A stretch of 64,000 nucleotides of DNA, from contig NZ_FOTD01000007.1 in the NCBI RefSeq assembly GCF_900114465.1, positions 55,760 through 119,759 on the forward strand. The letters run 5' to 3'. Within the stretch, counting starts at the first letter, position 1. Each line of letters begins with the position of its first letter. A model generated the notes under the pieces. The model was not told where the DNA came from. It ran no database searches and worked only from the letters and a program-made list of their open reading frames with translations. The position numbers and the translations under genes were made by a program. Source of the DNA: Trichococcus palustris (lineage in GTDB: Bacteria; Bacillota; Bacilli; Lactobacillales; Aerococcaceae). Below, in pieces: positions 57,236 through 64,000 of the stretch.

Positions 57236-57868
57236 TTAAGTTATTTTTTGTCTGTTCCTGAATCTTTCCATCAGCAGCAATAGCCCATAGCCGATTGCTG
57301 TCCCCCATGTATTGAAAAGGACATCATCGATATGCGTCACGCCCGTCTGAAAAATCAGCTGCAAAAATTCGATGGCGCAAGAGAATGCGAACCCCATCCA
57401 TACAGTTTTGTAAAAGGAGCATCTTTCCTTCAGCAAATATTTCCCGAAAAATCCCAACGGCATGAACCAGAATACATTCCCCAAGGAATTGTAGTATGCT
57501 GAAAAACCGGAATCTCCGTAAAAAAGCTTGATCGTATCCACCAACGGGACCAAATGAACCGCAGTCCAATCTATCTTATGGTATTCCACCGTGAAGAAGG
57601 TTTCTTCGTTGCGGAACACGGTCAATTGGAGCAGCAATACGATATATATGAACAAGAGATGTAAAATGCCTTCCCTGGAAAAAGAAAAGGATTTCCCTGT
57701 TTTTCTCTTCTGTATCAGGAGGTAACATGCCCTGTAGGCGAACCAAATCAGATAATACAAAATTGTTTTATCCACACTGGTAAAAATCAATCGAATAAGT
57801 GGAAAATGATTGATGGACAGTTCAAATGAAGCCGCCACATAATCATAAAGACCTTGTAAGAAAATCAT
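57236..57868 (-). CDS. VanZ family membrane protein
   Basis: A 210-residue protein with five helices and the VanZ-like domain (NVFWFMPLGFFGKYLL, AFSCAIEFLQLIFQTGVTHIDDVLFNTWGTAIGYG). Function is unknown; VanZ confers mild teicoplanin tolerance where studied, but such relatives are general. ATG 57868 has AAAGGTGTG upstream. It precedes the rRNA methyltransferase gene by 18 nt and may be co-transcribed. Confidence 0.88.
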   Translation of the reverse strand: MIFLQGLYDYVAASFELSINHFPLIRLIFTSVDKTILYYLIWFAYRACYLLIQKRKTGKSFSFSREGILHLLFIYIVLLLQLTVFRNEETFFTVEYHKIDWTAVHLVPLVDTIKLFYGDSGFSAYYNSLGNVFWFMPLGFFGKYLLKERCSFYKTVWMGFAFSCAIEFLQLIFQTGVTHIDDVLFNTWGTAIGYGLLLLMERFRNRQKIT

Positions 57869-57994
57869 AGCATTCGCACACCTTTTATTCATATTAATGA
57901 AGACAATCCTATTGAAAGACCCATTTTCTCGAAAAAAGCAAAAAAAAGCAACCGTTCTTCATCAAAAATTAGGAAATTCTTTACTTTGCTTCGA

Positions 57995-58023
57995 TTGACT
58001 TCGGATATTATTGGTACTATAAT
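57995..58023 (+). promoter_or_regulatory. ltaS promoter
   Basis: TTGACT (57995-58000), 17-nt spacer and TATAAT (58018-58023). The leader is about 115 nt and includes a CATATGT/ACATATATG inverted repeat. Confidence 0.8.
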
Positions 58024-58143
58024 AACATCGACTCACTTTACAAGAAATTCACAATGATAACGCACTATCTTAAAAAAGCATACATGAACTGCATATGTTC
58101 TTTACATATATGTTTGTAAAATGTCCCTAGGAGGTCTATTTTT

Positions 58144-60300
58144 TTGAAACAAAAAATTTCTGAATATTTGAATTCACGTTTTGGATTCTTTCTTTTCGCA
58201 GTCGTCCTGTTTTGGCTAAAAACCTATCTCGCTTACCATACGGCATTCTCGTTGGGTGTGGATGGTTGGTTCCAGCAGCTGATTCTATTAATCAATCCGA
58301 TTGCGACCACCCTATTGATATTGGGACTGTCCCTTTTCGTTAAGGATCCCAAAAAGGGTTATACCGCTCTGATTGTCCTGTATATTTTCAATTCGATCCT
58401 GTTATTCGCGAACATCACCTATTACCGGGAGTTCACCGATTTCTTGACCATCAAAACGATTTTCGGTTCTGCTAATGCAACAAAGAACCTGGGATCGGGC
58501 GTCATCGCGATGCTTGAACCGATGGATATCCTCTATTGGATCGATGCTTTCATTCTGATCTATGTCTATAAAAAGAAGGTCAGTAAGCGTCTGGATACCC
58601 GCGTCTTCAAAAAAAGATGGGCCTTCGTGACACTTGGTGCAGCTATCCTTGTTTTTATCGCTAACCTTAGCTTGGCTGAAATCAGCCGCCCGCAATTGTT
58701 GACCAGAACCTTTGACCGCAACTACATTGTAAAATATTTGGGCATAAACGTCTATACAGTCTACGATGGCATCAAAACCGCCCAAGCGAACCAAGTGCGT
58801 GCCAGTGCCGACAGTTCCGATATGTCTGCTGTCTTGGATTACTTGGGTACGCATTACGCCGAACCGAATGAAACCTATTTTGGCCAAGCGAAAGGTAAAA
58901 ACGTCGTCTATCTCCATCTGGAAAGTATGCAACAGTTTCTGATTGACATGAAGCTGCCGGATTCTACCGGCGTGATGAGTGAAGTGACGCCCTTCCTGAA
59001 CAGCCTGTACCACAGCAATGATTCTTATAGCTTCAGCAATGCTTTCCACCAAACCGGTCAAGGAAAAACCAGTGACGCTGAATTGATGATGGATAATTCC
59101 TTATTCGGATTGCCTCAGGGATCAGCCTTCACCCAAATTGGCGGAGACAATACATTCCAATCAGCTCCTGCCATCTTGGGCGAGACAGGTAATTACACTT
59201 CTGCCGTTTTCCACGGTAACGTTGGTTCATTCTGGAATCGCGATAATGTGTATAAATCTTTCGGCTATGACTATTTCTTCGATGCGAACAGCAGCTACAC
59301 GCTGACCGACGAGAACTCAGTGGAATATGGTTTGAAAGACAAATTATTCTTCAAAGATTCGGCCCAATACTTGGAACAATTGCCGCAGCCATTCTATGCG
59401 AAATTCATCACCGTTTCCAACCACTTCCCGTTTCCTAAGGATGAGATGAACAATACTTTCTCACTGGACACAGGCGACGAAACGATTGACGGCTATTTCA
59501 ACACTGTCCACTATGCGGACGCTGCATTGGCTGAATTCTTCCAATATATGAAGGATGCCGGTCTTTATGACAATACCATCTTCGTTTTGTATGGCGATCA
59601 TTTCGGTATTTCAAGCTCCCGCAATAAGACATTGGCGCCGCTTATCGGTAAAAATGCCGATACTTGGAATCAATACGATGATGCTATGATGCAAAGAATA
59701 CCGCTCATCATCTATGATCCAGGATCCGGCACTGGTAAAATCAGCGACGTATACGGTGGTCAAATCGATGTCTTGCCGACAGTGCTGCATCTATTGGGTG
59801 TCGATACAGCTTCCTATGTGCAGCTTGGTCAAGATTTATTGTCCAAAAACCATGAGGAACTCGTCGCATTCCGTAATGGGACGATCGTTACCGATAAATA
59901 CACCATTTTAGGTAATAACGTCTATAGCACGGAATCCGGCAACCTTATTTATCAGACACCGGAAGTGACTGAAGCAGTCGCAGCTATCCGCAGCAAGGCC
60001 GAAACGCAGCTTGCCATGTCAGATCATATCATCAACGGCGATCTGCTCCGCTTCTACACACCGGATGGCTTTGTACCGGTAGACAAGAGCGAATACAGTT
60101 ATCTCAATTCCCCTGCTCAACTGCAGCAGGACGTCGCAGCGCTTGGCGATTTGAACACATCCCTCTATTACAAAAACAACGGCGTTTCCTCTGTCCCTCT
60201 GTACAAGACGAACGCACCTGAATTACCGGCCAATCAGGCAGCCGCTGGAGCGGCTGCAAGCGTTACTGCAGAACCGGCCCAAACGGAAACAACCGAATAA
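58144..60300 (+). CDS. ltaS: Lipoteichoic acid synthase family sulfatase
   Basis: A 718-residue membrane enzyme that polymerises glycerol phosphate from phosphatidylglycerol onto the lipoteichoic acid anchor. Five N-terminal helices (to about 180) are followed by an extracellular alkaline phosphatase/sulfatase fold. Active-site residues are visible: Glu260 (HLESMQQF), nucleophile Thr309 (GQGKTSDAE), and Asp485-His486 (YGDHFG). The last 30 residues are Ala/Glu/Thr-rich and unstructured. Start is TTG with TAGGAGG 9 nt upstream. It stands alone; other LTA genes are not in the window, though dagK supports the same lipid cycle. Confidence 0.93.
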   Translation: MKQKISEYLNSRFGFFLFAVVLFWLKTYLAYHTAFSLGVDGWFQQLILLINPIATTLLILGLSLFVKDPKKGYTALIVLYIFNSILLFANITYYREFTDFLTIKTIFGSANATKNLGSGVIAMLEPMDILYWIDAFILIYVYKKKVSKRLDTRVFKKRWAFVTLGAAILVFIANLSLAEISRPQLLTRTFDRNYIVKYLGINVYTVYDGIKTAQANQVRASADSSDMSAVLDYLGTHYAEPNETYFGQAKGKNVVYLHLESMQQFLIDMKLPDSTGVMSEVTPFLNSLYHSNDSYSFSNAFHQTGQGKTSDAELMMDNSLFGLPQGSAFTQIGGDNTFQSAPAILGETGNYTSAVFHGNVGSFWNRDNVYKSFGYDYFFDANSSYTLTDENSVEYGLKDKLFFKDSAQYLEQLPQPFYAKFITVSNHFPFPKDEMNNTFSLDTGDETIDGYFNTVHYADAALAEFFQYMKDAGLYDNTIFVLYGDHFGISSSRNKTLAPLIGKNADTWNQYDDAMMQRIPLIIYDPGSGTGKISDVYGGQIDVLPTVLHLLGVDTASYVQLGQDLLSKNHEELVAFRNGTIVTDKYTILGNNVYSTESGNLIYQTPEVTEAVAAIRSKAETQLAMSDHIINGDLLRFYTPDGFVPVDKSEYSYLNSPAQLQQDVAALGDLNTSLYYKNNGVSSVPLYKTNAPELPANQAAAGAAASVTAEPAQTETTE

Positions 60301-60306
60301 AACCGC

Positions 60307-60347
60307 CAAAAAGGCAGCCAGGAATAACATCCTGACTGCCTTTTTGG
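60307..60347. terminator. Bidirectional terminator between ltaS and sensor kinase
   Basis: AAAAAGGCAG and CTGCCTTTTT with inner AGG/CCT. T-runs on both strands. Confidence 0.85.
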
Positions 60348-60348
60348 T

Positions 60349-61782
60349 TTAACCCTCGGTTGCGTTCATTTTTTCCAGATAGGCTTTCTTAGGGAATTTG
60401 ATCGTGAAAGTTGTTCCCGCACCGGGCGTACTCTCCACATCGATCATGCCTTTATGGTTCAGCACCAAGGAGTGGACGACGGCCAAGCCGATGCCGGACT
60501 CCCCGAATTTTGTGTTCTTACGCGAAACATCCACTTTATAAAATCTTTCCCAAATGCTCGTGATATCCTTCTTTTCGATTCCGATTCCGGTGTCTTTGAC
60601 CGTGATGACTTGGTAGTTCTCTTCGGCGGAAACGGCCAAATAAATATCTCCATTCGCAGTGAATTGAATGGCGTTCTGCGTTAGATTCACCAGAATCTGT
60701 ATGAAACGGTCATAATCCGCATAAATTTTCATGTCGGCGCCTGCGTCGACATGAATCTGGTTGCCTTTTGCCTTTGCCTTCTCCTGAAGCTGATCCGCCA
60801 CATTTTCCAATGCCTCTTTTGCCGAAAATTCCTGTTTCACCAATACGATTTGATTGGATCGTATTTTTTCATAATCGAGATTCTCATTCACCAAGCGGAT
60901 CAAGCGTTTGGCTTCTTTTTGCATCAATTCCATGCTGCGGTTCCGACTTTTTTCCGGAATCATATCATGTTGCAGCCCTTCCAGTATGCCGTTTATCGTG
61001 GTGAGCGGGGTCCGCATCTCATGCGCCACATCCATCATGAATTGCCGGCGCACATTTTCTTGCCGTTGGATTTCTTCGTTGGATGCTTTCAATGATACAG
61101 CCATCTGATTAAAGTCTTCGGACAGTTCATCGAATTCGTCTTTATGATGGTTCTCCAAAGAGATGTCAAAATTGCCTGCAGCAATCTCACGGGTCGCTTT
61201 GCGCATCCGGTTGATGCGCCGGGTCAGATAGTTGGCAAAAGCTAAACTGAGGGCAATCGCCAGTCCGGTCGAAATAAACACAGCAATCCATAAATTTTTA
61301 TGGATTTCGTTGATTTTACTCTGAATGCCGCTGACTGGTGACCCCACGGCGATGAATCCGGTGAATTCCGCAGTATCTTTATTGAATAAGGGCAGATAGA
61401 CCGTCACAAAGGAGACATCTTCATTCATAAATCCTTTGTCCCTATGCGTCAAAGAAATCCGGTTCCCTTTTTCCAAAAGAGCGAAGTCTTTTGCACTGAT
61501 GCCGCTGGAATACTTGTTGTCCGCCTTGGGATAGAGCATCTCGTCTTTGGCATTGAAGATCGCAAAAGAAACGTCCTGATTCGTTACCAGTTCTGCTCCG
61601 CGTTCCAGCTCCTGGATCGTCATGTTCTGTTTGATGACGGACTCGGCATAGCCGAACAATTGCTCTTCTTTTTCATTATATACGTTTGTCGTTATGTACT
61701 GGACAAAAATGATGCCCATCGTTCCGACCGTAATCAGGATGATCGCAAAAAATGCCAAAATTTGTTGGTAGACATACCTCAT
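60349..61782 (-). CDS. Sensor histidine kinase
   Basis: A 477-residue membrane kinase. Helix one (about 10-32) and helix two (about 165-187) flank an extracellular sensor domain of about 130 residues. A HAMP domain (about 188-240), HisKA with His254 (VAHEMRTPLTT) and HATPase with N-box (NLTQNAIQF), G1 (VKDTGIGIEKKD) and GESGIGLAVV follow. It autophosphorylates and passes phosphate to the response regulator encoded just upstream (4-nt ATGA overlap). Layout is close to the BaeS/ResE group; stimulus unknown. Confidence 0.92.
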   Translation of the reverse strand: MRYVYQQILAFFAIILITVGTMGIIFVQYITTNVYNEKEEQLFGYAESVIKQNMTIQELERGAELVTNQDVSFAIFNAKDEMLYPKADNKYSSGISAKDFALLEKGNRISLTHRDKGFMNEDVSFVTVYLPLFNKDTAEFTGFIAVGSPVSGIQSKINEIHKNLWIAVFISTGLAIALSLAFANYLTRRINRMRKATREIAAGNFDISLENHHKDEFDELSEDFNQMAVSLKASNEEIQRQENVRRQFMMDVAHEMRTPLTTINGILEGLQHDMIPEKSRNRSMELMQKEAKRLIRLVNENLDYEKIRSNQIVLVKQEFSAKEALENVADQLQEKAKAKGNQIHVDAGADMKIYADYDRFIQILVNLTQNAIQFTANGDIYLAVSAEENYQVITVKDTGIGIEKKDITSIWERFYKVDVSRKNTKFGESGIGLAVVHSLVLNHKGMIDVESTPGAGTTFTIKFPKKAYLEKMNATEG

Positions 61783-62492
61783 TTATCTTCCACTCCGCTG
61801 TCGTCGAACTTATAGCCCACACCCCATACCGTCTGAATGACTTGTGGTCCGACCGCTTCGATTTTTTGTCTAAGTTTTTTGATGTGCGCATCGATGGTCC
61901 GTTCATCACCGAAATAAGGGTCTTCCCAGATGCGCGTCAACAGATGTTCCCGGGAAAATACTTGTTTCGGGTGTTGCGCCAACAAGGCAAACAGCTCAAA
62001 TTCTTTCGGGGTCAAGCTTTCGATCTGCTGGCCGTCCAGATAGGCCTCTCGGGTCATCGTGCTTATTTTGACATGTTCCGTCACGACGTCAAAATCCTCT
62101 TCAGCAACCTTTTGGGTATGGTCCACTTTCGAGCGGCGATACAGTGCCTTGATTCGTGCCATCAACGTCAACGGACTGAACGGCTTGGTCACATATTCAT
62201 CTGCACCGATTTCCAGACCGATGACCTGGTCGCTCTCGGAATCGCGTGCCGTCAGCATGATGATGGGGACGATCTGCGATTGCTTCCTGATTTCACGGCA
62301 AACCTGCATGCCATCCATACTCGGGAGGTTCAGATCCAGTATGATCATATCCCATTTCGTATTGTTCTCGGTGAAGGCATCCAAGCCCTCTTTCCCGTCA
62401 TATTTGAAGTTTGCGTGCCATTCCTCTTTTTCAAAAAACATCGCCATCATTTCGCAGACCGCTTCGTTGTCCTCTATCATCAGAACTTCCAT
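61779..62492 (-). CDS. OmpR/PhoB family response regulator
   Basis: A 237-residue response regulator. The receiver domain has the acidic pocket Glu7-Asp8, phosphorylation site Asp53 (MIILDLNLPSMDG) and Lys102 region (YVTKPFSP). The C-terminal winged helix (about 135-232) binds DNA (LTPKEFELFALLAQHPKQVF, RTIDAHIKKLRQKIE). It is translated before the kinase and overlaps it, so the two form one unit. Targets unknown; ltaS next door is a candidate by position only. Confidence 0.92.
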   Translation of the reverse strand: MEVLMIEDNEAVCEMMAMFFEKEEWHANFKYDGKEGLDAFTENNTKWDMIILDLNLPSMDGMQVCREIRKQSQIVPIIMLTARDSESDQVIGLEIGADEYVTKPFSPLTLMARIKALYRRSKVDHTQKVAEEDFDVVTEHVKISTMTREAYLDGQQIESLTPKEFELFALLAQHPKQVFSREHLLTRIWEDPYFGDERTIDAHIKKLRQKIEAVGPQVIQTVWGVGYKFDDSGVEDK

Positions 62493-62654
62493 TTTTTACG
62501 CCCCTTTTCGCTTCTTCCCTCTATTATATCTTTTTTCCGAAAGTATTAGAATCATCATGTACAGAGTACCATAGACCTATGAAAAAAATGTGAATAAACA
62601 GCGAAAATACGAATTTCCAAAAGAAAAAAAGGAATATCCCCTTGCTGCCATTGC

Positions 62655-62705
62655 AAAAAAATAAACCATACGGCCACACCAAGCGCGGTTCCATATGGTT
62701 TATTC
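62655..62705 (-). terminator. Terminator downstream of the short SSB gene
   Basis: AATAAACCATACGG pairs with CCATATGGTTTATT. The minus strand continues with seven T. Confidence 0.8.
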
Positions 62706-62768
62706 CCATTGCCGATGAACAGATAAGATCTGATCCATGTTCTTGTTCTGCACCAGCCAGAGGGGAAG

Positions 62769-63101
62769 CTAGACGGCTTCCTGTTCTTTCTTCGATTCGA
62801 CGAAATAGAGATCTTCTACGACCAATTCTACCACATAGACGTGCTGTTCCTGTTTATTGATGTAGGAACGGGAAACCAAATGCCCATTGACGCCGATCTG
62901 GTTGCCTTTTGCACAATACTGGTCCACCAATGTTGCCGTGGCCCCCCAAAAGACTACCGGGATGAAGTCGGCCTGCTGCCCTTCCTCCGCCTTATGGATT
63001 CTTTGCACAGCCAAGGTATTGTTGCAGACCAGCTTATCCCCGTTGACTTGCTGTACTTGTATCGGTCTTACCAATCTTCCAATCAATGATACCTGATTCA
63101 A
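62769..63101 (-). CDS. Short single-stranded DNA-binding protein
   Basis: A 110-residue OB-fold SSB. NQVSLIGRLVRPIQ at the start, DFIPVVFWGATATL and the GNQIGVNGHLVSRSYINKQEQHVYVVELV block are typical. It lacks the Gly-rich linker and acidic interaction tip of the housekeeping SSB (about 160-180 residues). Its size and lone position match SsbB-type (YwpH) proteins, which in relatives serve competence; that role is inference. TTG start at 63101 is 6 nt from AAGGAGGG. No rpsF or rpsR is adjacent. Confidence 0.85.
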   Translation of the reverse strand: MNQVSLIGRLVRPIQVQQVNGDKLVCNNTLAVQRIHKAEEGQQADFIPVVFWGATATLVDQYCAKGNQIGVNGHLVSRSYINKQEQHVYVVELVVEDLYFVESKKEQEAV

Positions 63102-63253
63102 TACGATCCCTCCTTTATTCTTACTGTCTATAATATACGCAGAAGGCGAAATTCCCCTTTTTCCAATTCGAGGAAAGACAAAAAAACTGAGGGCAAGCCG
63201 GAATGGTGTGCCTCCCGTCAATAGGACAGTAAAATATTTAAACAGTTTTACAG

Positions 63254-63283
63254 ACTGCTCCCCGTAATGTGGGGCAGTTTTTT
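63254..63283 (+). terminator. Intrinsic terminator inside the IS end
   Basis: ACTGCTCCCC pairs with GGGGCAGT with one bulge around GTAATGT, followed by six T on the plus strand. It would block plus-strand transcription into the transposase region. Confidence 0.65.
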
Positions 63284-63374
63284 GCGTATATAAACCTGCC
63301 GCGCTTACGCTTGGCTGCCCACACGTTTTATGAGCGAAGCACAAAACGCTTCACTCACAAAACGTGAGGGTTCA

Positions 63375-64000
63375 TTAGGCTGCCTCGAAATAGTGGTCAT
63401 GAAACTCCATTGGAGTCATGATATGCAACTTTCTTTGAATGCGTCTATTATTGTAGTATTCCATATAATTGTGAATCATATTAATCAAAGAAGAACGACT
63501 CGTAAATTTACGACGGTAATATTTTTCACGCTTAATGAGCGCCCAAAACCCTTCCATAGGGCCATTATCAATACAACGAGCGACACGGGACATGCTTTGT
63601 ATCATACCCGCCTCTCTCAAACGCGCACAGAATTGCTTGCTTGTATATTGAAATCCGCGATCACTGTGAAACAACGGATGAGCATCCGGTTCATTTTGTA
63701 TGGCCGCATCAAAAGTCTGGAGGACTACCGGCATATCGTTTCGATCACTAATTATGTAGGCGACAATTCGACGGTCATAAAGATCCAAAATGGCACTCAA
63801 ATATACTTTCTTAATTTCCGGTCCTTCGTAATACTTGAATTCGGTCACATCGGTCAACCATTTTTCATTTGGTGCATCTGCACGAAAGTTCCGGTTGAGG
63901 TGATTTTCGGCGATATGATACGGATTTTGTGCACCTTTGGTGATGCTATTTGCACGATGCTTGATTCGGGATTGGATTTGTTGGCTACGACAGATCCGAA
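63375..64000 (-). CDS. IS3-family transposase (OrfB), 5' part beyond right edge
   Basis: An integrase-core transposase fragment of 208 codons ending at 63375, in frame up to the right edge. HTH-linker residues (RSQQIQSRIKHRANS) lead into the DDE domain: Asp in KWLTDVTEF, Asp in HSDRGFQYTS, and Glu in DNGPMEGFWALIKRE. The C-terminal YYNNRRIQRKLHIMTPMEF is the usual IS3/IS150-group ending. All three catalytic residues are intact, so the copy may be active. The N-terminal part and OrfA are not visible. Confidence 0.92.
   Translation of the reverse strand, partial: RICRSQQIQSRIKHRANSITKGAQNPYHIAENHLNRNFRADAPNEKWLTDVTEFKYYEGPEIKKVYLSAILDLYDRRIVAYIISDRNDMPVVLQTFDAAIQNEPDAHPLFHSDRGFQYTSKQFCARLREAGMIQSMSRVARCIDNGPMEGFWALIKREKYYRRKFTSRSSLINMIHNYMEYYNNRRIQRKLHIMTPMEFHDHYFEAA

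Larger units (their letters stand above)
63217..64000 (-). mobile_element. IS3-family insertion sequence, partial, cut by right edge
   Basis: The element runs from a likely 3' terminal repeat near 63217-63240 (GTCAATAGGACAGT) to beyond base 64000. It contains the 3' part of the transposase. Near its end are a terminator-like hairpin (63254-63283) and an inverted repeat pairing CACGTTTTATGAG with CTCACAAAACGTG (about 63321-63367). The other end and target duplication are outside the window, so the exact boundary is provisional. Confidence 0.6.

Overview
The window looks like a chromosomal segment of a low- to mid-GC Gram-positive lactic acid bacterium. The order pcrA-ligA-camS-gatCAB, a full livKHMGF operon with a CodY-like box, lipoteichoic acid synthase, many TTG/GTG starts with strong GGAGG sites, and a heliorhodopsin together point to Carnobacteriaceae, most likely Trichococcus. 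The genus is an inference from gene content; no 16S or other marker RNA is present. Most genes lie on the minus strand. I saw no rRNA, tRNA, CRISPR array, prophage or replication origin.

Layout. 1-0.7 kb: a heliorhodopsin cut by the left edge, divergent from a pyridoxamine-oxidase-like protein. 1.7-5.2 kb: a run of small membrane proteins around a sulfite-oxidase-like molybdopterin lipoprotein, then a DJ-1/PfpI protein. 5.4-9 kb: small accessory genes (SF0329-like, zinc-ribbon membrane protein, hydrolase, HEAT-repeat protein). 9.6-12.2 kb: Mg2+ P-type ATPase with a long leader. 12.8-21.5 kb: SDR under a MerR-type promoter, ConA-like protein, DsrE-like protein, a second-type RsgA, a triple RidA fusion, a broken DHFR-like gene, MATE exporter behind an attenuator, and truA. 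21.8-23.6 kb: PadR/permease pair with its own operator. 23.7-37.4 kb: mostly housekeeping genes (rlmD, dagK, gatCAB, camS, ligA, pcrA). 37.6-42.2 kb: a 48-residue membrane peptide, GntR plus a degenerate PurK-like ATP-grasp protein, two wall hydrolases and an HTH protein. 42.4-47.9 kb: CBS/ACT protein and the branched-chain amino acid transporter. 48.3-53.4 kb: aromatic acid exporter-like protein and an ABC exporter whose permease carries about 450 residues of coiled coil. 53.5-62.5 kb: nitroreductase behind a three-way-junction RNA, flavoprotein, rRNA methyltransferase, VanZ, LtaS and a two-component system. 62.8-64 kb: a short SSB and an IS3-family transposase running off the right edge.

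The most interesting items are (i) the heliorhodopsin; (ii) a family of structured repeats found four times, always starting at the TAG stop codon of a minus-strand gene and always ahead of that gene's terminator, with different sequences but the same base pairing in each copy; (iii) the triple RidA fusion; (iv) the PurK-like protein lacking key ATP-grasp residues beside a GntR regulator; and (v) two structured leaders with intrinsic terminators, before the MATE exporter and before the nitroreductase. All functional statements rest on reading the sequence and recalling families; no search was run.
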